Shown in pieces: positions 1-9,355 of a DNA stretch of 38,612 nucleotides; position 1 is the first letter of the stretch, and each line of letters opens with the position of its first letter. The stretch is from Snodgrassella alvi SCGC AB-598-O02. GTDB lineage: Bacteria > Pseudomonadota > Gammaproteobacteria > Burkholderiales > Neisseriaceae. The DNA lies in assembly GCA_000725195.1 (NCBI GenBank), contig JAIL01000249.1, positions 1 to 38,612 on the forward strand. Direction: 5' to 3'. The notes under the pieces were generated by a model that was not told the origin of the DNA, ran no database searches, and saw only the letters and a list, made by a program, of their open reading frames with translations. The translations under genes and the position numbers were made by a program.

Positions 1-41
1 CTAGTGCGATTTAACTTACGGTTACCATTACGATGACGCAT
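1..41 (-). CDS. rplQ: 50S ribosomal protein L17, N-terminal fragment
   Basis: Only the first 13 codons are inside the window; they read MRHRNGNRKLNRT, the invariant L17 start. L17 sits near the peptide exit tunnel of the large subunit and is the last gene of the alpha operon in most proteobacteria. The ATG follows the rpoA stop by 18 nt and has an AAAGGA ribosome-binding site, so it is co-transcribed with rpoA. The rest of the gene lies beyond the left edge. Confidence 0.93.
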   Translation of the reverse strand, partial: MRHRNGNRKLNRT

Positions 42-59
42 GTCATTATCCTTTAATCA

Positions 60-1046
60 TCAAACTTGTGGCTTTTCAAGGCTGGCTGGTGGCCAGGCTT
101 CCAATTTAGAACCCAACGTTAAACCTTTGGAAGCCAAAACTTCCTTAATTTCATTCAGAGATTTTCTACCCAAATTTGGTGTTTTTAATAATTCAGTCTC
201 TGTACGTTGAATCAAATCGCCAATATAGTAAATATCTTCAGCTTTCAAGCAGTTTGCCGAACGAACGGTTAACTCTAAATCATCAACCGGACGAAGTAAA
301 ATTGGATCAATCGGCGGTTCTTTCTCTTCAACTACGGCTACCGGAGTACCCTGCAAGTCTGCAAAAATTGACATTTGGTCAATTAAAATACAGGCAGCAT
401 TACGTACTGCTTCTTCCGGATCAATAGCGCCATTAGTTTCAATATCCAGAACTAAACGATCCAAATCAGTTCGTTGCTCTACACGAGCAGGTTCTACTTC
501 AAAGCTGACACGACTGATCGGCGAAAAGCTCGCATCTAATTGAATAGCGCCAATACGCTTGTGGTCGTCTTTGTTACGACGTCCAGACACAGATTCATAA
601 CCCCGACCCTGTTCAACTTTTATTTCCATGCTGATACTACCACCTTCAGATAGGTGACAAATAACATGATCAGGATTAATAACTTCAACATCGTGTGGTA
701 ACTCAATATCTGCCGCTGTTACAACCCCAGCACCAGATTTTTTCAGATTTAATGTTACCTCTGTGCGGCCATGCACTTTAAATACCACACCCTTCAGATT
801 CAGCAGAATATCAACAACATCCTCCTGAACAGCATCCAGCGTGGAGTATTCATGCAATACGCCTTCAATCGCTACTTCTGTCGACGCATAACCATTCATT
901 GATGACAGTAAGATACGACGCAAAGCATTACCCAAGGTATGGCCGAAACCACGCTCAAACGGCTCCATAGACACTTTGGCACGTGTGGCAGACAAGGTGT
1001 CCACGTCAATTTGACGCGGCTTCAAGAATTCGGATGTGTTTTGCAT
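60..1046 (-). CDS. rpoA: DNA-directed RNA polymerase subunit alpha
   Basis: The 328-residue alpha subunit forms the dimer on which RNA polymerase assembles. The N-terminal domain (about residues 1-235) carries the family signature around residues 33-50 ([17 protein letters not shown]). The C-terminal domain, joined by a proline-rich linker, contains the helix-hairpin-helix segment near residues 262-315 ([23 protein letters not shown]) that contacts UP-element DNA and activators. The sequence is very close to Neisseria RpoA. It lies between rpsD (24-nt gap) and rplQ (18-nt gap), the standard alpha-operon position, so its level should follow S4-linked ribosomal control. Confidence 0.98.
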   Translation of the reverse strand: MQNTSEFLKPRQIDVDTLSATRAKVSMEPFERGFGHTLGNALRRILLSSMNGYASTEVAIEGVLHEYSTLDAVQEDVVDILLNLKGVVFKVHGRTEVTLNLKKSGAGVVTAADIELPHDVEVINPDHVICHLSEGGSISMEIKVEQGRGYESVSGRRNKDDHKRIGAIQLDASFSPISRVSFEVEPARVEQRTDLDRLVLDIETNGAIDPEEAVRNAACILIDQMSIFADLQGTPVAVVEEKEPPIDPILLRPVDDLELTVRSANCLKAEDIYYIGDLIQRTETELLKTPNLGRKSLNEIKEVLASKGLTLGSKLEAWPPASLEKPQV

Positions 1047-1070
1047 TTAACTGTCCTCACTTAACAGGCT

Positions 1071-1691
1071 TTATTTAGAGTAAAACTCTACTACCAGCTG
1101 TTCATTAATATCGCCACTTAATTCAGTGCGATCAGGCATGTTTTTGAAAACACCTTCCAGCTTGCCTTCTTCAACAGATACCCAACTTGGTAAACCAATT
1201 TGACTGGCCAAACTGAAAGCTTCCTGAATACGTACTTGTTTTTTAGCTTTTTCACGAACAGCAACAACATCACCAGCTTTCACTTGGAAAGAAGGAATAT
1301 TAACAACCTGACCATTGACGGTGATCGCTTTATGGGATACCAACTGACGTGCTTCAGCTCGGGTAGAACCAAAGCCCATACGGTAAACCACATTATCTAA
1401 ACGAGATTCTAATAACTGAAGCAGTAATTCACCAGTCGAACCTTTGCGACGGGCTGCTTCAGCAAAATAACGGCGGAATTGACGTTCCAGTACGCCATAA
1501 ATTCGGCGAATTTTTTGTTTTTCACGCAACTGCAGTCCATAGCCAGACAGACGTGGTTTTTTTGCACCATGCTGACCAGGAGGAGAATCTAACTTACATT
1601 TAGAATCTAGAGAGCGTCGTGCGCTCTTCAGAAACAAATCAGTACCCTCACGACGGGCTAATTTACATTTCGGGCCGGTATAACGTGCCAT
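1071..1691 (-). CDS. rpsD: 30S ribosomal protein S4
   Basis: S4 binds the 16S rRNA 5' domain and nucleates small-subunit assembly; with S5 it also shapes decoding accuracy. The 206-residue length matches Neisseria. The N-terminal part holds [16 protein letters not shown], and residues about 96-160 form the S4 RNA-binding domain ([20 protein letters not shown]). In E. coli, S4 represses the alpha operon by binding a leader pseudoknot before rpsM. The leader predicted here looks too short for that fold, so autoregulation by the same route is uncertain. It is 15 nt from rpsK and 24 nt from rpoA. Confidence 0.98.
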   Translation of the reverse strand: MARYTGPKCKLARREGTDLFLKSARRSLDSKCKLDSPPGQHGAKKPRLSGYGLQLREKQKIRRIYGVLERQFRRYFAEAARRKGSTGELLLQLLESRLDNVVYRMGFGSTRAEARQLVSHKAITVNGQVVNIPSFQVKAGDVVAVREKAKKQVRIQEAFSLASQIGLPSWVSVEEGKLEGVFKNMPDRTELSGDINEQLVVEFYSK

Positions 1692-1706
1692 ACTCGAATA
1701 CTCCTG

Positions 1707-2099
1707 TTAAATACGACGTTTTTTAGGTGGCCGACAACCGTTGTGTGGCAACGGAGTAACGTCTGTAATGCTGGTAATTTTAAAACCAAGAGCGTTGAGC
1801 GCACGTACAGAAGATTCGCGACCAGGCCCAGGCCCTTTAATGCGAACTTCTAGATTTTTAACGCCATACTCTTGGGCAACTTTACCAGCTGCTTCAGCCG
1901 CAACCTGAGCGGCAAATGGTGTGCTCTTACGTGAACCCTTAAAACCAGCACCGCCAGAGGTAGCCCAAGATAATGCATTGCCCTGACGATCAGTGATTGT
2001 AATGATGGTATTATTGAAAGATGCATGTACATGCACAATACCTTCACTTACAGATTTCCGTACTTTCTTGCGCACACGAGCTGTGTTTGCTTTAGCCAT
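1707..2099 (-). CDS. rpsK: 30S ribosomal protein S11
   Basis: S11 lies on the 30S platform near the E site and helps hold the codon-anticodon region. The 130-residue protein has the conserved core [18 protein letters not shown] and the C-terminal [11 protein letters not shown] signature. The basic N-terminus (residues 1-16) is usual. The neighbours are rpsM, 16 nt upstream, and rpsD, 15 nt downstream, giving the standard alpha-operon order rpsM-rpsK-rpsD-rpoA-rplQ. Confidence 0.98.
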   Translation of the reverse strand: MAKANTARVRKKVRKSVSEGIVHVHASFNNTIITITDRQGNALSWATSGGAGFKGSRKSTPFAAQVAAEAAGKVAQEYGVKNLEVRIKGPGPGRESSVRALNALGFKITSITDVTPLPHNGCRPPKKRRI

Positions 2100-2115
2100 T
2101 ATTATTCCTTATCAA

Positions 2116-2478
2116 TTATTTCTTACCTGCAATTGCCTTACGTGGGCCTTTACGGGTACGCGCATTAGTGCGAGTACGTTGTCCACGACAAGGTAAACCA
2201 CGGCGATGACGCAGGCCACGATAGCAACCCATGTCCATCAAACGCTTGATATTCATGGTTACTTCACGACGCAGATCACCTTCTACATGATATTTAGCAA
2301 TCTGTTCACGCAAAGCATCAAGTTGAGTCTCATCTAAATCTTTTACTTTAGTGCTCGGTACAACACCGGCAGCTTCGCAAACTAATTTAGCGCGAGACGA
2401 ACCAATACCATAAATAGCCTGAAGGCCAATTACGATATGGGCATTGTTAGGGATATTTACCCCTGCAATACGAGCCAT
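2116..2478 (-). CDS. rpsM: 30S ribosomal protein S13
   Basis: S13 sits at the head of the 30S subunit, contacts the P-site tRNA and forms inter-subunit bridges. At 120 residues it has the family length. It starts [12 protein letters not shown] and holds the helix-two-turn-helix region YGIGSSRA. The arginine-rich tail ([23 protein letters not shown] region) reaches toward tRNA. A GGAAAAAAT ribosome-binding site precedes the ATG. This is the first gene of the alpha operon, and a candidate promoter lies in the 58-nt gap before it. Confidence 0.98.
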   Translation of the reverse strand: MARIAGVNIPNNAHIVIGLQAIYGIGSSRAKLVCEAAGVVPSTKVKDLDETQLDALREQIAKYHVEGDLRREVTMNIKRLMDMGCYRGLRHRRGLPCRGQRTRTNARTRKGPRKAIAGKK

Positions 2479-2506
2479 ATTTTTTCCTTAGGGCAAAAAG
2501 TCGGTC

Positions 2507-2536
2507 AGTATAACATAAAGACTAAATGTTATCCAA
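2507..2536 (-). promoter_or_regulatory. Candidate alpha-operon promoter before rpsM
   Basis: On the minus strand a TTGGAT box (2536-2531) and a TATACT box (2512-2507) are separated by 18 nt. They sit in the 58-nt gap between rpmJ and rpsM, where E. coli also has a separate alpha-operon promoter. A 7-bp hairpin (ATAACAT 2510-2516 with ATGTTAT 2526-2532) overlaps the site. The predicted start near 2500 leaves a leader of only about 20 nt. The evidence is motif match and position only. Confidence 0.4.
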
Positions 2537-2650
2537 TTAGCCTTGACGTTGTTTATGACGAGGGTCGGTACAGATCACTCGTACAACACGATTGCGACGA
2601 ATGATTTTACAATTTCGGCAAATTTTCTTTACCGATGGCTGAACGCGCAT
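2537..2650 (-). CDS. rpmJ: 50S ribosomal protein L36 (zinc-binding form)
   Basis: This 37-residue gene starts MRVQPSVKK and ends KQRQG. L36 is the smallest large-subunit protein and stabilises 23S rRNA folding near the peptidyl transferase region. C11, C14, C27 and H32 make up the zinc ribbon, so this is the zinc-binding (C+) type rather than the zinc-independent paralogue induced on zinc starvation. It lies 18 nt after infA and is the last gene of the spc block. Confidence 0.97.
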   Translation of the reverse strand: MRVQPSVKKICRNCKIIRRNRVVRVICTDPRHKQRQG

Positions 2651-2668
2651 ATTATTTCCTTTCTACTC

Positions 2669-2887
2669 TTAGCGGGCGCGGAAAACGATGCGTGCACGAG
2701 TCAAATCGTACGGAGTCAATTCCACAGTCACTTTATCTCCGGGGGAGATACGTATGTAATGCATACGCATTTTCCCAGAGATATGACCTAAAACGACATG
2801 ATCGTTTTCAAGTTTAACTTTAAAAGTTGCGTTGGGCAGGGTTTCAAGAATTTCACCCTGCATTTGTATAGTATCTTCTTTAGCCAT
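2669..2887 (-). CDS. infA: Translation initiation factor IF-1
   Basis: IF-1 occupies the 30S A site during initiation and works with IF-2 and IF-3. The 72-residue protein is one S1-type OB fold. Key segments are [11 protein letters not shown], the [12 protein letters not shown] strand pair and the [16 protein letters not shown] core. Placement between secY and rpmJ is usual in Betaproteobacteria, whereas in E. coli infA lies elsewhere. The gap to secY is 5 nt, which suggests translational coupling. Confidence 0.98.
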   Translation of the reverse strand: MAKEDTIQMQGEILETLPNATFKVKLENDHVVLGHISGKMRMHYIRISPGDKVTVELTPYDLTRARIVFRAR

Positions 2888-2892
2888 AACAC

Positions 2893-4209
2893 TTAACGAC
2901 GTGATGATAACGATTTCATCGCAGAACGCTTCATGAGGTGTTCATACTGACTACTCATAACATAAGAAGCAATTTGCGTTTTAAAATCCATGGTCACCAC
3001 CACCAGAATAAGCAGTGAGGTGCCACCTAGGTAGAAAGGTACATTCATCGCAGAAGTTAGCACTTCTGGAATCAAGCACACGATAGCAATGTATATAGCG
3101 CCCCAAAAAGTCAGGCGCAACACTACTTTTTCCAAATAACGACTGGTTTGTTCACCTGGACGAATACCTGGAACAAAAGCACCACTTTTCTTCAGATTTT
3201 CTGCCATTTCTCTTGGACTGAATACCAACGCAGTATAAAAATAGCAAAAGAAGATAATAGTAGCTGCAAATAGCAAAATATAAATAGGTTGACCATGCTG
3301 CAATAAAGTAGCCAATTTCTGCAACCATCCATCCTGATTAGCTGAACCAAACCAGCTTAACAAGGTTGATGGAAACAAAATAATACTGGATGCAAAAATA
3401 GGTGGTATTACCCCAGCCATATTCAGTTTAAATGGCATATGTGAATTTTGCGCCTGCATAATGCGGTTACCAACCTGGCGCTTAGCATACTGTACTGGTA
3501 CTTTACGCTGTGCACTCTCAATATAAACAACAGCATATATGAGCGCCAAAGCACCAACAATCAGAGCAACAGCCATCAGGTAACTAATGGATCCCTGACT
3601 AGTTAGCGTCAGCAAGCGACCCACACCTGCAGGTAAACTAGATGCGATACCAGCTGTAATAATCAGTGAAATACCATTACCAATACCACGTTCAGTAATT
3701 TGTTCACCTAACCACATTAAAAACATAGTGCCTGTTACCAGACTAACCATTGTGGATAGGTAAAATTCATATTGATTTACTACAACCACATTTTGTTGGT
3801 AAACAAAAGCAGCCGCACCAAAGCTTTGCAATGTTGCGAGCAAAACGGTACCGTAGCGAGTATATTTGGTTATAGTACGTCGCCCTGCTTCTCCCTCTTT
3901 TTTCAAAGCTTTTAAAGAAGGAATAATTTCTGAGGCCAATTGCACAATAATAGATGCCGAAATATAGGGCATCACACCAATTGCAAATATACTAAACCGC
4001 TGTAAAGAACCGCCGGAGAACATATTAAGCATATTTAATATGCCTCCGCCGGCACTTTCATACAGTTTGGTCAAAGCAGCACCATCCACACCGGGCACGG
4101 GTATATGAGAACCGATGCGGAATACAACCAACGCACCAAGTAAAAATAACAGACGATTTTTTAAATCACCGAACTTTGAAAGTCCTGTTGCGGATTGCGG
4201 ATTAGCCAC
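2893..4209 (-). CDS. secY: Protein translocase subunit SecY
   Basis: SecY is the channel of the SecYEG translocon in the inner membrane. The 438-residue protein has about ten membrane segments. The first, near residues 20-36, is followed by the SHIPVPGVD signature. The plug region lies near residues 55-75, and the GERGIGNG-like segment ([13 protein letters not shown]) near 170-180 is the second signature. It is encoded after rplO (13-nt gap) and before infA, the normal spc-operon place. Confidence 0.98.
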   Translation of the reverse strand: MANPQSATGLSKFGDLKNRLLFLLGALVVFRIGSHIPVPGVDGAALTKLYESAGGGILNMLNMFSGGSLQRFSIFAIGVMPYISASIIVQLASEIIPSLKALKKEGEAGRRTITKYTRYGTVLLATLQSFGAAAFVYQQNVVVVNQYEFYLSTMVSLVTGTMFLMWLGEQITERGIGNGISLIITAGIASSLPAGVGRLLTLTSQGSISYLMAVALIVGALALIYAVVYIESAQRKVPVQYAKRQVGNRIMQAQNSHMPFKLNMAGVIPPIFASSIILFPSTLLSWFGSANQDGWLQKLATLLQHGQPIYILLFAATIIFFCYFYTALVFSPREMAENLKKSGAFVPGIRPGEQTSRYLEKVVLRLTFWGAIYIAIVCLIPEVLTSAMNVPFYLGGTSLLILVVVTMDFKTQIASYVMSSQYEHLMKRSAMKSLSSRR

Positions 4210-4222
4210 TTGGTTCCTTGCC

Positions 4223-4657
4223 TTATTCTGCTACTTTACCACCGGCAGCTTCAATGGCTTTTTGCGCACCTTTAGTGGCTTTGATTCCATTTAAAGTTAC
4301 CGCCTTATCAATACTACCAGATGCAATGATTTTAACATTTAGCGCAGTAGCTGGTACCAGACCTGCTTGTTTCAATACTAAAACATCAATTTCGCTTACT
4401 GCAACTTTTGCCAAATCATCTAGACGTACTTCGGCATTAAAACCAGCAGTTAACGATTTAAAGCCACGTTTTGGCAGACGACGCTGCAAAGGCATCTGAC
4501 CACCCTCAAAACCGACTTTATGATAACCACCTTTACGGCTTTTTTGTCCCTTGTGACCTCGACCACAAGTTTTGCCTAAACCACTGCCGATACCACGTCC
4601 CACACGGCGAGCCGCATGTTTGGCACCTTCAGCAGGTTGTATGGTATTCAACAGCAT
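4223..4657 (-). CDS. rplO: 50S ribosomal protein L15
   Basis: L15 is a late-assembly large-subunit protein with a long N-terminal arm in 23S rRNA. At 144 residues it matches Neisseria. The glycine- and lysine-rich arm ([29 protein letters not shown]) occupies about residues 17-45. The globular domain ends in the family pattern [19 protein letters not shown]. It follows rpmD with a single-base gap, so the two are probably translated in a coupled way. Confidence 0.98.
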   Translation of the reverse strand: MLLNTIQPAEGAKHAARRVGRGIGSGLGKTCGRGHKGQKSRKGGYHKVGFEGGQMPLQRRLPKRGFKSLTAGFNAEVRLDDLAKVAVSEIDVLVLKQAGLVPATALNVKIIASGSIDKAVTLNGIKATKGAQKAIEAAGGKVAE

Positions 4658-4658
4658 C

Positions 4659-4844
4659 TTAATTCTCCACTTTCAAAAGGTAGCTGATTTTATTGATCAT
4701 GCCACGATTTTCCGGGGTATCAAGCACTTCAACGGTATGTTCGCGACGACGCAAACCCAACCCACGAGCACAGGCACGATGAGCTGCAATTGTACCGATC
4801 AGGCTTTTTGCCAAAGTCACACGAATGGTTTTTTGCTCACTCAT
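4659..4844 (-). CDS. rpmD: 50S ribosomal protein L30
   Basis: L30 is a small large-subunit protein. This one has 61 residues and starts [17 protein letters not shown]. The conserved stretch [22 protein letters not shown] has the alpha-beta L30 core. Its start lies inside the end of rpsE, an 8-nt overlap, which usually means the ribosome reinitiates from one gene to the next. Translation of L30 should therefore depend on S5 translation. Confidence 0.97.
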   Translation of the reverse strand: MSEQKTIRVTLAKSLIGTIAAHRACARGLGLRRREHTVEVLDTPENRGMINKISYLLKVEN

Positions 4845-5355
4845 GATCTGCTCCTAAAATTTCTTCTACGGTCAGGCCACGTTTAGCAGCAATTTCAGCC
4901 GGTGTATACAGTTTAGACAAACCATCCAGTGTTGCACGTACGATATTGTACGGATTAGTTGAGCCATGAACTTTAGCTGAAATATTATGAATACCCATTG
5001 CATCAAATACTAAACGCATTGGACCACCAGCTTTTACACCATTACCATCTTTAGCAGGTTGCATAAATACGCGAGTGGCACCATGACGACCAATCACTTC
5101 ATGGTGAATGGTACTTCCGTTCAAAGGTACTTTAATCATATTACGACGAGCTTGATCCATTGCTTTTTGTACAGCAACTGGCACTTCTTTAGATTTGCCT
5201 TTGCCCATCCCGATGCGACCATCACCATCACCAACAACGGTTAGAGCCGAAAAAGCCATGATGCGGCCACCTTTGACCACTTTAGTTACACGGTTTACGG
5301 CCACCATTTTTTCGATCAGGCCGTCACCGCGTTCTTCAGTTTCGTGTTTTGCCAT
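4837..5355 (-). CDS. rpsE: 30S ribosomal protein S5
   Basis: S5 contacts S4 near the mRNA entry channel and influences accuracy; mutations in its loop give spectinomycin resistance. The 172-residue protein has the double-stranded RNA-binding domain at about residues 14-80, including [20 protein letters not shown] and the [13 protein letters not shown] segment. The loop residues VKGGR look wild type. The C-terminal domain carries GVKAGGPMR and [13 protein letters not shown]. It overlaps rpmD by 8 nt. Confidence 0.98.
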   Translation of the reverse strand: MAKHETEERGDGLIEKMVAVNRVTKVVKGGRIMAFSALTVVGDGDGRIGMGKGKSKEVPVAVQKAMDQARRNMIKVPLNGSTIHHEVIGRHGATRVFMQPAKDGNGVKAGGPMRLVFDAMGIHNISAKVHGSTNPYNIVRATLDGLSKLYTPAEIAAKRGLTVEEILGADHE

Positions 5356-5374
5356 ATTTCTGGTCTCCAGTTTA

Positions 5375-5728
5375 TTAGAAGCTCAAGCCGTTTTCACGAG
5401 CTGCCTCAGCTAAGGCTTTTACGCGACCATGGTATTGAAAACCTGAACGGTCAAATGCCACAGATTCAATACCGGCAGCTTTGGCTTTTTCAGCTATACG
5501 TTTACCAACTATAGCAGCAGCTTCTACATTGCTACCATATTTGATGCTGGAACGCACATCTGCTTCCAGAGTAGAAGCTTGAGCCAGAACTTTATCGCCT
5601 TCAGCGCTAATAACCTGTGCATAAATGTGATTATTGGTGCGATAAACGCACAATCTCACTTTGTTCAGGGCTGCAATTTTGGCACGGGTTTTACGTGCAC
5701 GACGCAGTCTTGCTACATTTTTATCCAT
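5375..5728 (-). CDS. rplR: 50S ribosomal protein L18
   Basis: L18 binds 5S rRNA and, with L5, docks the central protuberance on the large subunit. The 117-residue protein has a basic N-terminus ([12 protein letters not shown]) that contacts RNA. Its core includes [16 protein letters not shown], and the C-terminal signature [17 protein letters not shown] is intact. The genes around it (rplF 13 nt before, rpsE 19 nt after) are in standard spc order. Confidence 0.98.
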   Translation of the reverse strand: MDKNVARLRRARKTRAKIAALNKVRLCVYRTNNHIYAQVISAEGDKVLAQASTLEADVRSSIKYGSNVEAAAIVGKRIAEKAKAAGIESVAFDRSGFQYHGRVKALAEAARENGLSF

Positions 5729-5741
5729 CAGTGAGCCTCAA

Positions 5742-6275
5742 TTATTTTTTCTTGGTTTCTTTAATAACGACACGCTCATCAGCATAACGTACACCTTTAC
5801 CTTTATAAGGTTCCGGCGGACGGAAGCTTCGAATTTCAGCCGCTACCTGCCCTACCACTTGCTTATCCGCCCCTGCAATAATAACTTCTGTAGCTGAGGG
5901 TGTGGTGGCAGTAATGCCTTCTGGCAATTCGTAGTTAATTGGATGAGAGTAGCCCAAAGACAGATTCAATACTTTACCTTGAGCCTGAGCGCGATAACCC
6001 ACACCAATCAGTTGCAGTTTTTTCTCAAAACCATTGCTAACACCTACAACCATATTGTGCAGGAGAGCACGGACAGTACCTGATAGCGCATTTGCTTTAT
6101 TACTGTTATCGTTTGCGGTAACTACTAATTGACCATTGTCTAAAGCTACATTTACTTCAGCGTGCTGGTGCAAAGATAATTCACCATTTTTACCTTTTAC
6201 GGTAATAGCCTCTGGAGAAAACTTAACGTCAACACCAGCCGGAACAACTACCGGATGTTTTGCAATTCGAGACAT
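5742..6275 (-). CDS. rplF: 50S ribosomal protein L6
   Basis: L6 binds near the factor-binding centre of the 50S subunit (helix 97 and the sarcin-ricin loop region). The 177-residue protein contains two repeats of the L6 fold. The start [15 protein letters not shown] and the C-terminal [14 protein letters not shown] signature near residue 155 are typical. The central [24 protein letters not shown] motif is present (cited by its start; residues about 88-110). The 9-nt gap to rpsH is usual. Confidence 0.98.
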   Translation of the reverse strand: MSRIAKHPVVVPAGVDVKFSPEAITVKGKNGELSLHQHAEVNVALDNGQLVVTANDNSNKANALSGTVRALLHNMVVGVSNGFEKKLQLIGVGYRAQAQGKVLNLSLGYSHPINYELPEGITATTPSATEVIIAGADKQVVGQVAAEIRSFRPPEPYKGKGVRYADERVVIKETKKK

Positions 6276-6284
6276 GTTTTCCCC

Positions 6285-6677
6285 TTAAGCAACTACGCAC
6301 AATAACTCACCGCCAATACCATTGGCACGGGCTTTGCGGTCAGTCATTACGCCTTTAGAAGTGCTCACAATCACAACGCCCAAACCATTCATTACTGAAG
6401 GAATATCGTTGGAACCCTTATATACCCGCAAACCTGGGCGTGATACGCGCTGTATGCGCTCAATCACAGGCTGGCCGGCATAGTATTTCAATTGTATTTC
6501 CAATGTTGCTTTTGTTTCGGAAGTTACAACAAAATCTTCCACATAACCTTCTTCTTTTAAAACTTTGGCAATAGCCACTTTTAGTTTAGAAGAAGGCATA
6601 ATTACAGAAGCTTTATTCGCACGCTGTGCATTGCGAATACGTGTCAACATATCGGAAATAGGATCATGCATACTCAT
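6285..6677 (-). CDS. rpsH: 30S ribosomal protein S8
   Basis: S8 binds the central domain of 16S rRNA. In E. coli it is also the repressor of the spc operon, acting on an mRNA site near rplE. The 130-residue protein begins [16 protein letters not shown] and ends with the conserved [16 protein letters not shown] segment, which holds the RNA-binding loop STSKG. Whether it controls this operon cannot be seen, but an mRNA copy of its rRNA target could be looked for near rplX and rplE. Confidence 0.98.
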   Translation of the reverse strand: MSMHDPISDMLTRIRNAQRANKASVIMPSSKLKVAIAKVLKEEGYVEDFVVTSETKATLEIQLKYYAGQPVIERIQRVSRPGLRVYKGSNDIPSVMNGLGVVIVSTSKGVMTDRKARANGIGGELLCVVA

Positions 6678-6691
6678 ATTTTTTACTCCTA

Positions 6692-6997
6692 TTACCAGCT
6701 GGCTTTGATGACACCCGGAATTTCGCCACGCATAGCGATCTCACGGATTTTGGTACGGGCCAAGCCGAATTTACGGAAATTACCACGTGGACGACCAGTC
6801 AAAGCGCAGCGACGACGTTGACGAACCGGTGCAGCATTACGCGGAATTGCCTGCAATTTCAGACGAGCCTGAAATTGCTCTTCATCTGTCGCGTTAGCGT
6901 CATTGATGATAGCAAAAATGGCTTCGCGTTTTGCAGCATATTTTTTTGCTAAAGCTTCACGCTTTAGCTCACGATTAATAAGTGCTTTTTTAGCCAT
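6692..6997 (-). CDS. rpsN: 30S ribosomal protein S14 (zinc-independent form)
   Basis: S14 lies in the head of the 30S subunit near the A site. At 101 residues it is the long, C-minus form. Only one cysteine is visible near the conserved [14 protein letters not shown] segment, so there is no zinc ribbon. The C-terminal region ends with the usual [18 protein letters not shown] motif and KASW. It lies 2 nt before rplE and 14 nt after rpsH in the reverse order of transcription. Confidence 0.98.
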   Translation of the reverse strand: MAKKALINRELKREALAKKYAAKREAIFAIINDANATDEEQFQARLKLQAIPRNAAPVRQRRRCALTGRPRGNFRKFGLARTKIREIAMRGEIPGVIKASW

Positions 6998-6999
6998 AA

Positions 7000-7539
7000 T
7001 TAACCCTTAAACGGAAATTTGAACAGAGACAGCAATGCTTTGGCTTCTGCATCAGTTTTAGCAGTTGTGGTGATCGTGATATTCAGACCACGCAAAGCAT
7101 CAATTTTGTCGTATTCGATTTCCGGGAAAATAATTTGTTCACGCACACCCATGTTATAGTTACCACGGCCATCGAATGATTTACCATTCACGCCACGAAA
7201 GTCACGCACACGAGGCAAAGCAATTGAAATCAGGCGATCCAGAAATTCGTACATACGTTCACGACGCAATGTAACTTTGCAGCCGATCGGGTAATTATCA
7301 CGAATTTTAAAGCCTGCAATTGACTTACGTGCTACGGTTACCACCGGTTTCTGACCTGCTATTTTTTCCAGATCACCAACAGCATGTTCCATCACTTTCT
7401 TATCGGCAACCGCTTCGCCAACACCCATATTCAGGGTAATTTTTTCAATACGCGGTACTTCCATGATGGATTTATAGCCGAACTGTTTAGTCAATTCTGG
7501 AACAACGGTGGTGTTATAAAAGTCTTTTAAACGAGCCAT
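7000..7539 (-). CDS. rplE: 50S ribosomal protein L5
   Basis: L5 binds 5S rRNA and forms part of the central protuberance, touching the P-site tRNA. The 179-residue protein has the signature [16 protein letters not shown] at residues about 28-43, the RNA-contacting [18 protein letters not shown] stretch, and a C-terminal [15 protein letters not shown] segment. It lies 10 nt after rplX and 2 nt before rpsN. Confidence 0.98.
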   Translation of the reverse strand: MARLKDFYNTTVVPELTKQFGYKSIMEVPRIEKITLNMGVGEAVADKKVMEHAVGDLEKIAGQKPVVTVARKSIAGFKIRDNYPIGCKVTLRRERMYEFLDRLISIALPRVRDFRGVNGKSFDGRGNYNMGVREQIIFPEIEYDKIDALRGLNITITTTAKTDAEAKALLSLFKFPFKG

Positions 7540-7549
7540 TGATTACTCC

Positions 7550-7873
7550 TTAAGCTCCCACGGGGGCACCGGTAGATTTAAATACACGAGTACGAACCAC
7601 TTTACCGTCTATTGTTTCTACTTTGATACCTACGCGGTCTGCTTTTTGGGTTTCCGGATTGAAAATTGCCACATTGGAAATTGCCAATGGCGCATCTTTG
7701 GTAATTACACCACCTTCAATCCCACGCATTGGGTTTGGTTTCTGATGCCGTTTAACACGGTTCACACCGTCAACGATGACTTTGTCACCCAAAACGCGTA
7801 CGACTTTACCCTGTTTGCCCTTATCTTTACCTGCAATGATGACCACTTGATCACCAGTTTTAATCTTTTTCAT
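7550..7873 (-). CDS. rplX: 50S ribosomal protein L24
   Basis: L24 is one of the two proteins that start 50S assembly and lies near the exit tunnel. The 107-residue protein contains the N-terminal KOW motif ([19 protein letters not shown], residues 1-19; QGKVVRVL follows). The segment [14 protein letters not shown] is conserved. It is 11 nt downstream of rplN, with no visible promoter between the two genes. Confidence 0.98.
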   Translation of the reverse strand: MKKIKTGDQVVIIAGKDKGKQGKVVRVLGDKVIVDGVNRVKRHQKPNPMRGIEGGVITKDAPLAISNVAIFNPETQKADRVGIKVETIDGKVVRTRVFKSTGAPVGA

Positions 7874-7884
7874 TGCAACCTCAC

Positions 7885-8253
7885 TTACAGTACTTCAGGA
7901 GCCAATGAAACGATTTTCATGAATCGCTCAGTACGTAGCTCACGGGTTACCGGGCCAAAAATACGGGTACCGATTGGTTCCAGCTTGGTATTCAGCAGCA
8001 CAGCTGCATTATTATCAAACTTAATCAGCGCTCCGTCTTTACGACGCACGCCTTTAGCTGTACGAACTACAACAGCATTGTATACATCGCCCTTTTTAAC
8101 GCGACCACGAGGAGCTGCGTCTTTTACGGCCACTTTAATAATGTCGCCCACAGATGCGTAGCGACGCTTAGATCCACCTAATACTTTGATACACATAACG
8201 CGACGTGCACCAGAGTTGTCAGCCACATCTAAGATGGTCTGCATTTGAATCAT
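7885..8253 (-). CDS. rplN: 50S ribosomal protein L14
   Basis: L14 is a universally conserved protein at the subunit interface and binds 23S rRNA. The start at 8253 gives 122 residues ([17 protein letters not shown]), the family length. The frame stays open for 48 more codons upstream, but that stretch is hairpin-rich leader with no L14 homology, so the internal ATG is chosen; an AAAAGG ribosome-binding site precedes it. The signature [20 protein letters not shown] is intact. This is the first gene of the spc block, after a long 231-nt gap that separates it from rpsQ. Confidence 0.97.
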   Translation of the reverse strand: MIQMQTILDVADNSGARRVMCIKVLGGSKRRYASVGDIIKVAVKDAAPRGRVKKGDVYNAVVVRTAKGVRRKDGALIKFDNNAAVLLNTKLEPIGTRIFGPVTRELRTERFMKIVSLAPEVL

Positions 8254-8484
8254 GTTATTACCTTTTAAAATCCAACTTAATTTACCTTTTTCAATCAGCC
8301 TGAGTATTACATAAGGCTGCTTGAAACCATTAATGGTTCTAGTAAACCAGTCTTGGGTCCCGAAGGGAGAGCTCCGGCGAACGCCAGAAACTTTCAAGAT
8401 CTGAAAGTTAAGGAACGAAGTTTACAGACAATATGGAATTGTCGCAAGACTTCGTTCCCTAATTGAAGCGCATTGTTGTATTAA
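8254..8484 (-). promoter_or_regulatory. Hairpin-rich spc-operon leader between rpsQ and rplN
   Basis: This 231-nt gap is by far the longest inside the ribosomal run. It holds four strong inverted repeats. The first is a 47-nt two-tier hairpin: a 10-bp outer stem pairs 8412-8421 with 8449-8458, and a 6-bp inner stem pairs 8427-8432 with 8438-8443. The others are an 8-bp hairpin (8389-8396 with 8402-8409), a 14-nt palindrome (8325-8338) and a 12-bp hairpin with one mismatch (8290-8301 with 8314-8325). None has a good U-run after it on the minus strand, so simple intrinsic termination is unlikely. A TATAAT box (minus, 8489-8484) could start transcription here. A cis-regulatory RNA is inferred from structure only. 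Confidence 0.55.
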
Positions 8485-8489
8485 TTATA
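8484..8489 (-). promoter_or_regulatory. Possible -10 box of the spc-operon promoter
   Basis: The minus strand reads a perfect TATAAT across the rpsQ stop codon. In E. coli the spc operon has its own promoter between rpsQ and rplN, so the place fits. No good -35 hexamer lies at 16-18 nt; the nearest TTGAAA is only 12 nt away. A second option further down is TTGCGA and TAAACT, 17 nt apart, within the 47-nt hairpin. The call is weak. Confidence 0.3.
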
Positions 8490-8748
8490 CATTACGCGCT
8501 TTTTCAATCAGCTCTGTTACAACCCAGCTTTTGGTTTTAGACAACGGGCGACCTTCGGAAATGACAACGATGTCACCAATTCCGTATTGGTTTTGCTCAT
8601 CATGAGCATGGATTTTAGTTGAGCGACGAATCACTTTGCCATATAGCGGGTGTTTCACCTTACGCTCAACCAATACGGTTACGGTTTTATCCATTTTGTC
8701 GCTCACAACTTTGCCTTGCAAAGTACGTACGTTTTTAGCTTCAGTCAT
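8485..8748 (-). CDS. rpsQ: 30S ribosomal protein S17
   Basis: S17 binds the 5' domain of 16S rRNA early in assembly. The ATG at 8748 gives 87 residues beginning [20 protein letters not shown], the Neisseria length; a GTG one codon earlier is also open, but the ATG is preferred because it overlaps the rpmC stop as TGATG. The OB-fold core has [17 protein letters not shown] and the [18 protein letters not shown] signature. It is the last gene of the S10 block. Confidence 0.97.
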   Translation of the reverse strand: MTEAKNVRTLQGKVVSDKMDKTVTVLVERKVKHPLYGKVIRRSTKIHAHDEQNQYGIGDIVVISEGRPLSKTKSWVVTELIEKARNV

Positions 8749-8939
8749 CACTCACCATCCTTCTGGCGCAAAATGGTTTTCACACGAGCAATATTACGAC
8801 GCACTTTTTTCAGCTCACTGTTTTTACCCAGCTGGCCGGTGGCATGCTGCATACGCAAACCAAACTGCGCTTTCAACAGGCCAACCAGTTCTTCGTTCAA
8901 CTGCTCAACAGATTTGTCTTTCAATTCACTGGTTTTCAT
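8748..8939 (-). CDS. rpmC: 50S ribosomal protein L29
   Basis: L29 lies beside L23 at the tunnel exit, where nascent-chain factors dock. The 63-residue protein is almost entirely two helices, starting [18 protein letters not shown] and with the family motif [14 protein letters not shown] near the end. It overlaps rplP by one base at its start (TAATG) and rpsQ by one base at its end (TGATG), so translation of all three is probably coupled. Confidence 0.97.
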   Translation of the reverse strand: MKTSELKDKSVEQLNEELVGLLKAQFGLRMQHATGQLGKNSELKKVRRNIARVKTILRQKDGE

Positions 8940-9355
8940 TATTGACCTACCTGTCGTTTAACAAACACGGTCGGAATTGGCAATTTAGCTGCTGCCAATT
9001 CAAATGCCTGACGAGCCAATGCTTCATCAACACCGTCCATTTCATATAGCATTTTGCCTGGCTGAATCTCAGCAATGTAATATTCCACATTACCTTTACC
9101 GCCACCCATACGAACCTGTATTGGTTTTTCAGTGACTGGTTTATCTGGAAATACACGAATCCAGATACGACCACCACGTTTAATATGACGAGTCATCGCA
9201 CGTCGTGCAGCTTCAATCTGACGTGCAGTCAGACGACCACGACCCACAGCTTTCAGACCAAAATCACCGAAGCTTACTTTGTTACCACGAGTAGCAATCC
9301 CGGTATTACGGCCTTTTTGCTGCTTGCGGTATTTCATTCTAGTTGGCTGCAGCAT
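8939..9355 (-). CDS. rplP: 50S ribosomal protein L16
   Basis: L16 helps form the A site and is needed for late 50S maturation. The start at 9355 gives 138 residues ([19 protein letters not shown]), the family length; an upstream in-frame ATG at 9415 would add 20 residues that only mirror the rpsC sequence in another frame. The signatures [19 protein letters not shown]-like ([18 protein letters not shown]) and [15 protein letters not shown] are present. Its start overlaps the end of rpsC by 17 nt. Confidence 0.97.
   Translation of the reverse strand: MLQPTRMKYRKQQKGRNTGIATRGNKVSFGDFGLKAVGRGRLTARQIEAARRAMTRHIKRGGRIWIRVFPDKPVTEKPIQVRMGGGKGNVEYYIAEIQPGKMLYEMDGVDEALARQAFELAAAKLPIPTVFVKRQVGQ

Noticed and set aside
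4218-4499. Plus-strand ORFs opposite the ribosomal proteins (for example 4218-4499, 7646-8161, 9702-10247)
   Set aside because: They are antisense shadows of conserved genes with no ribosome-binding site or family motifs.
7885-8397. Extended rplN frame with 48 extra N-terminal codons
   Set aside because: The extra codons fall in a region full of inverted repeats, have no L14 homology, and the inner ATG gives the exact family length with a ribosome-binding site.
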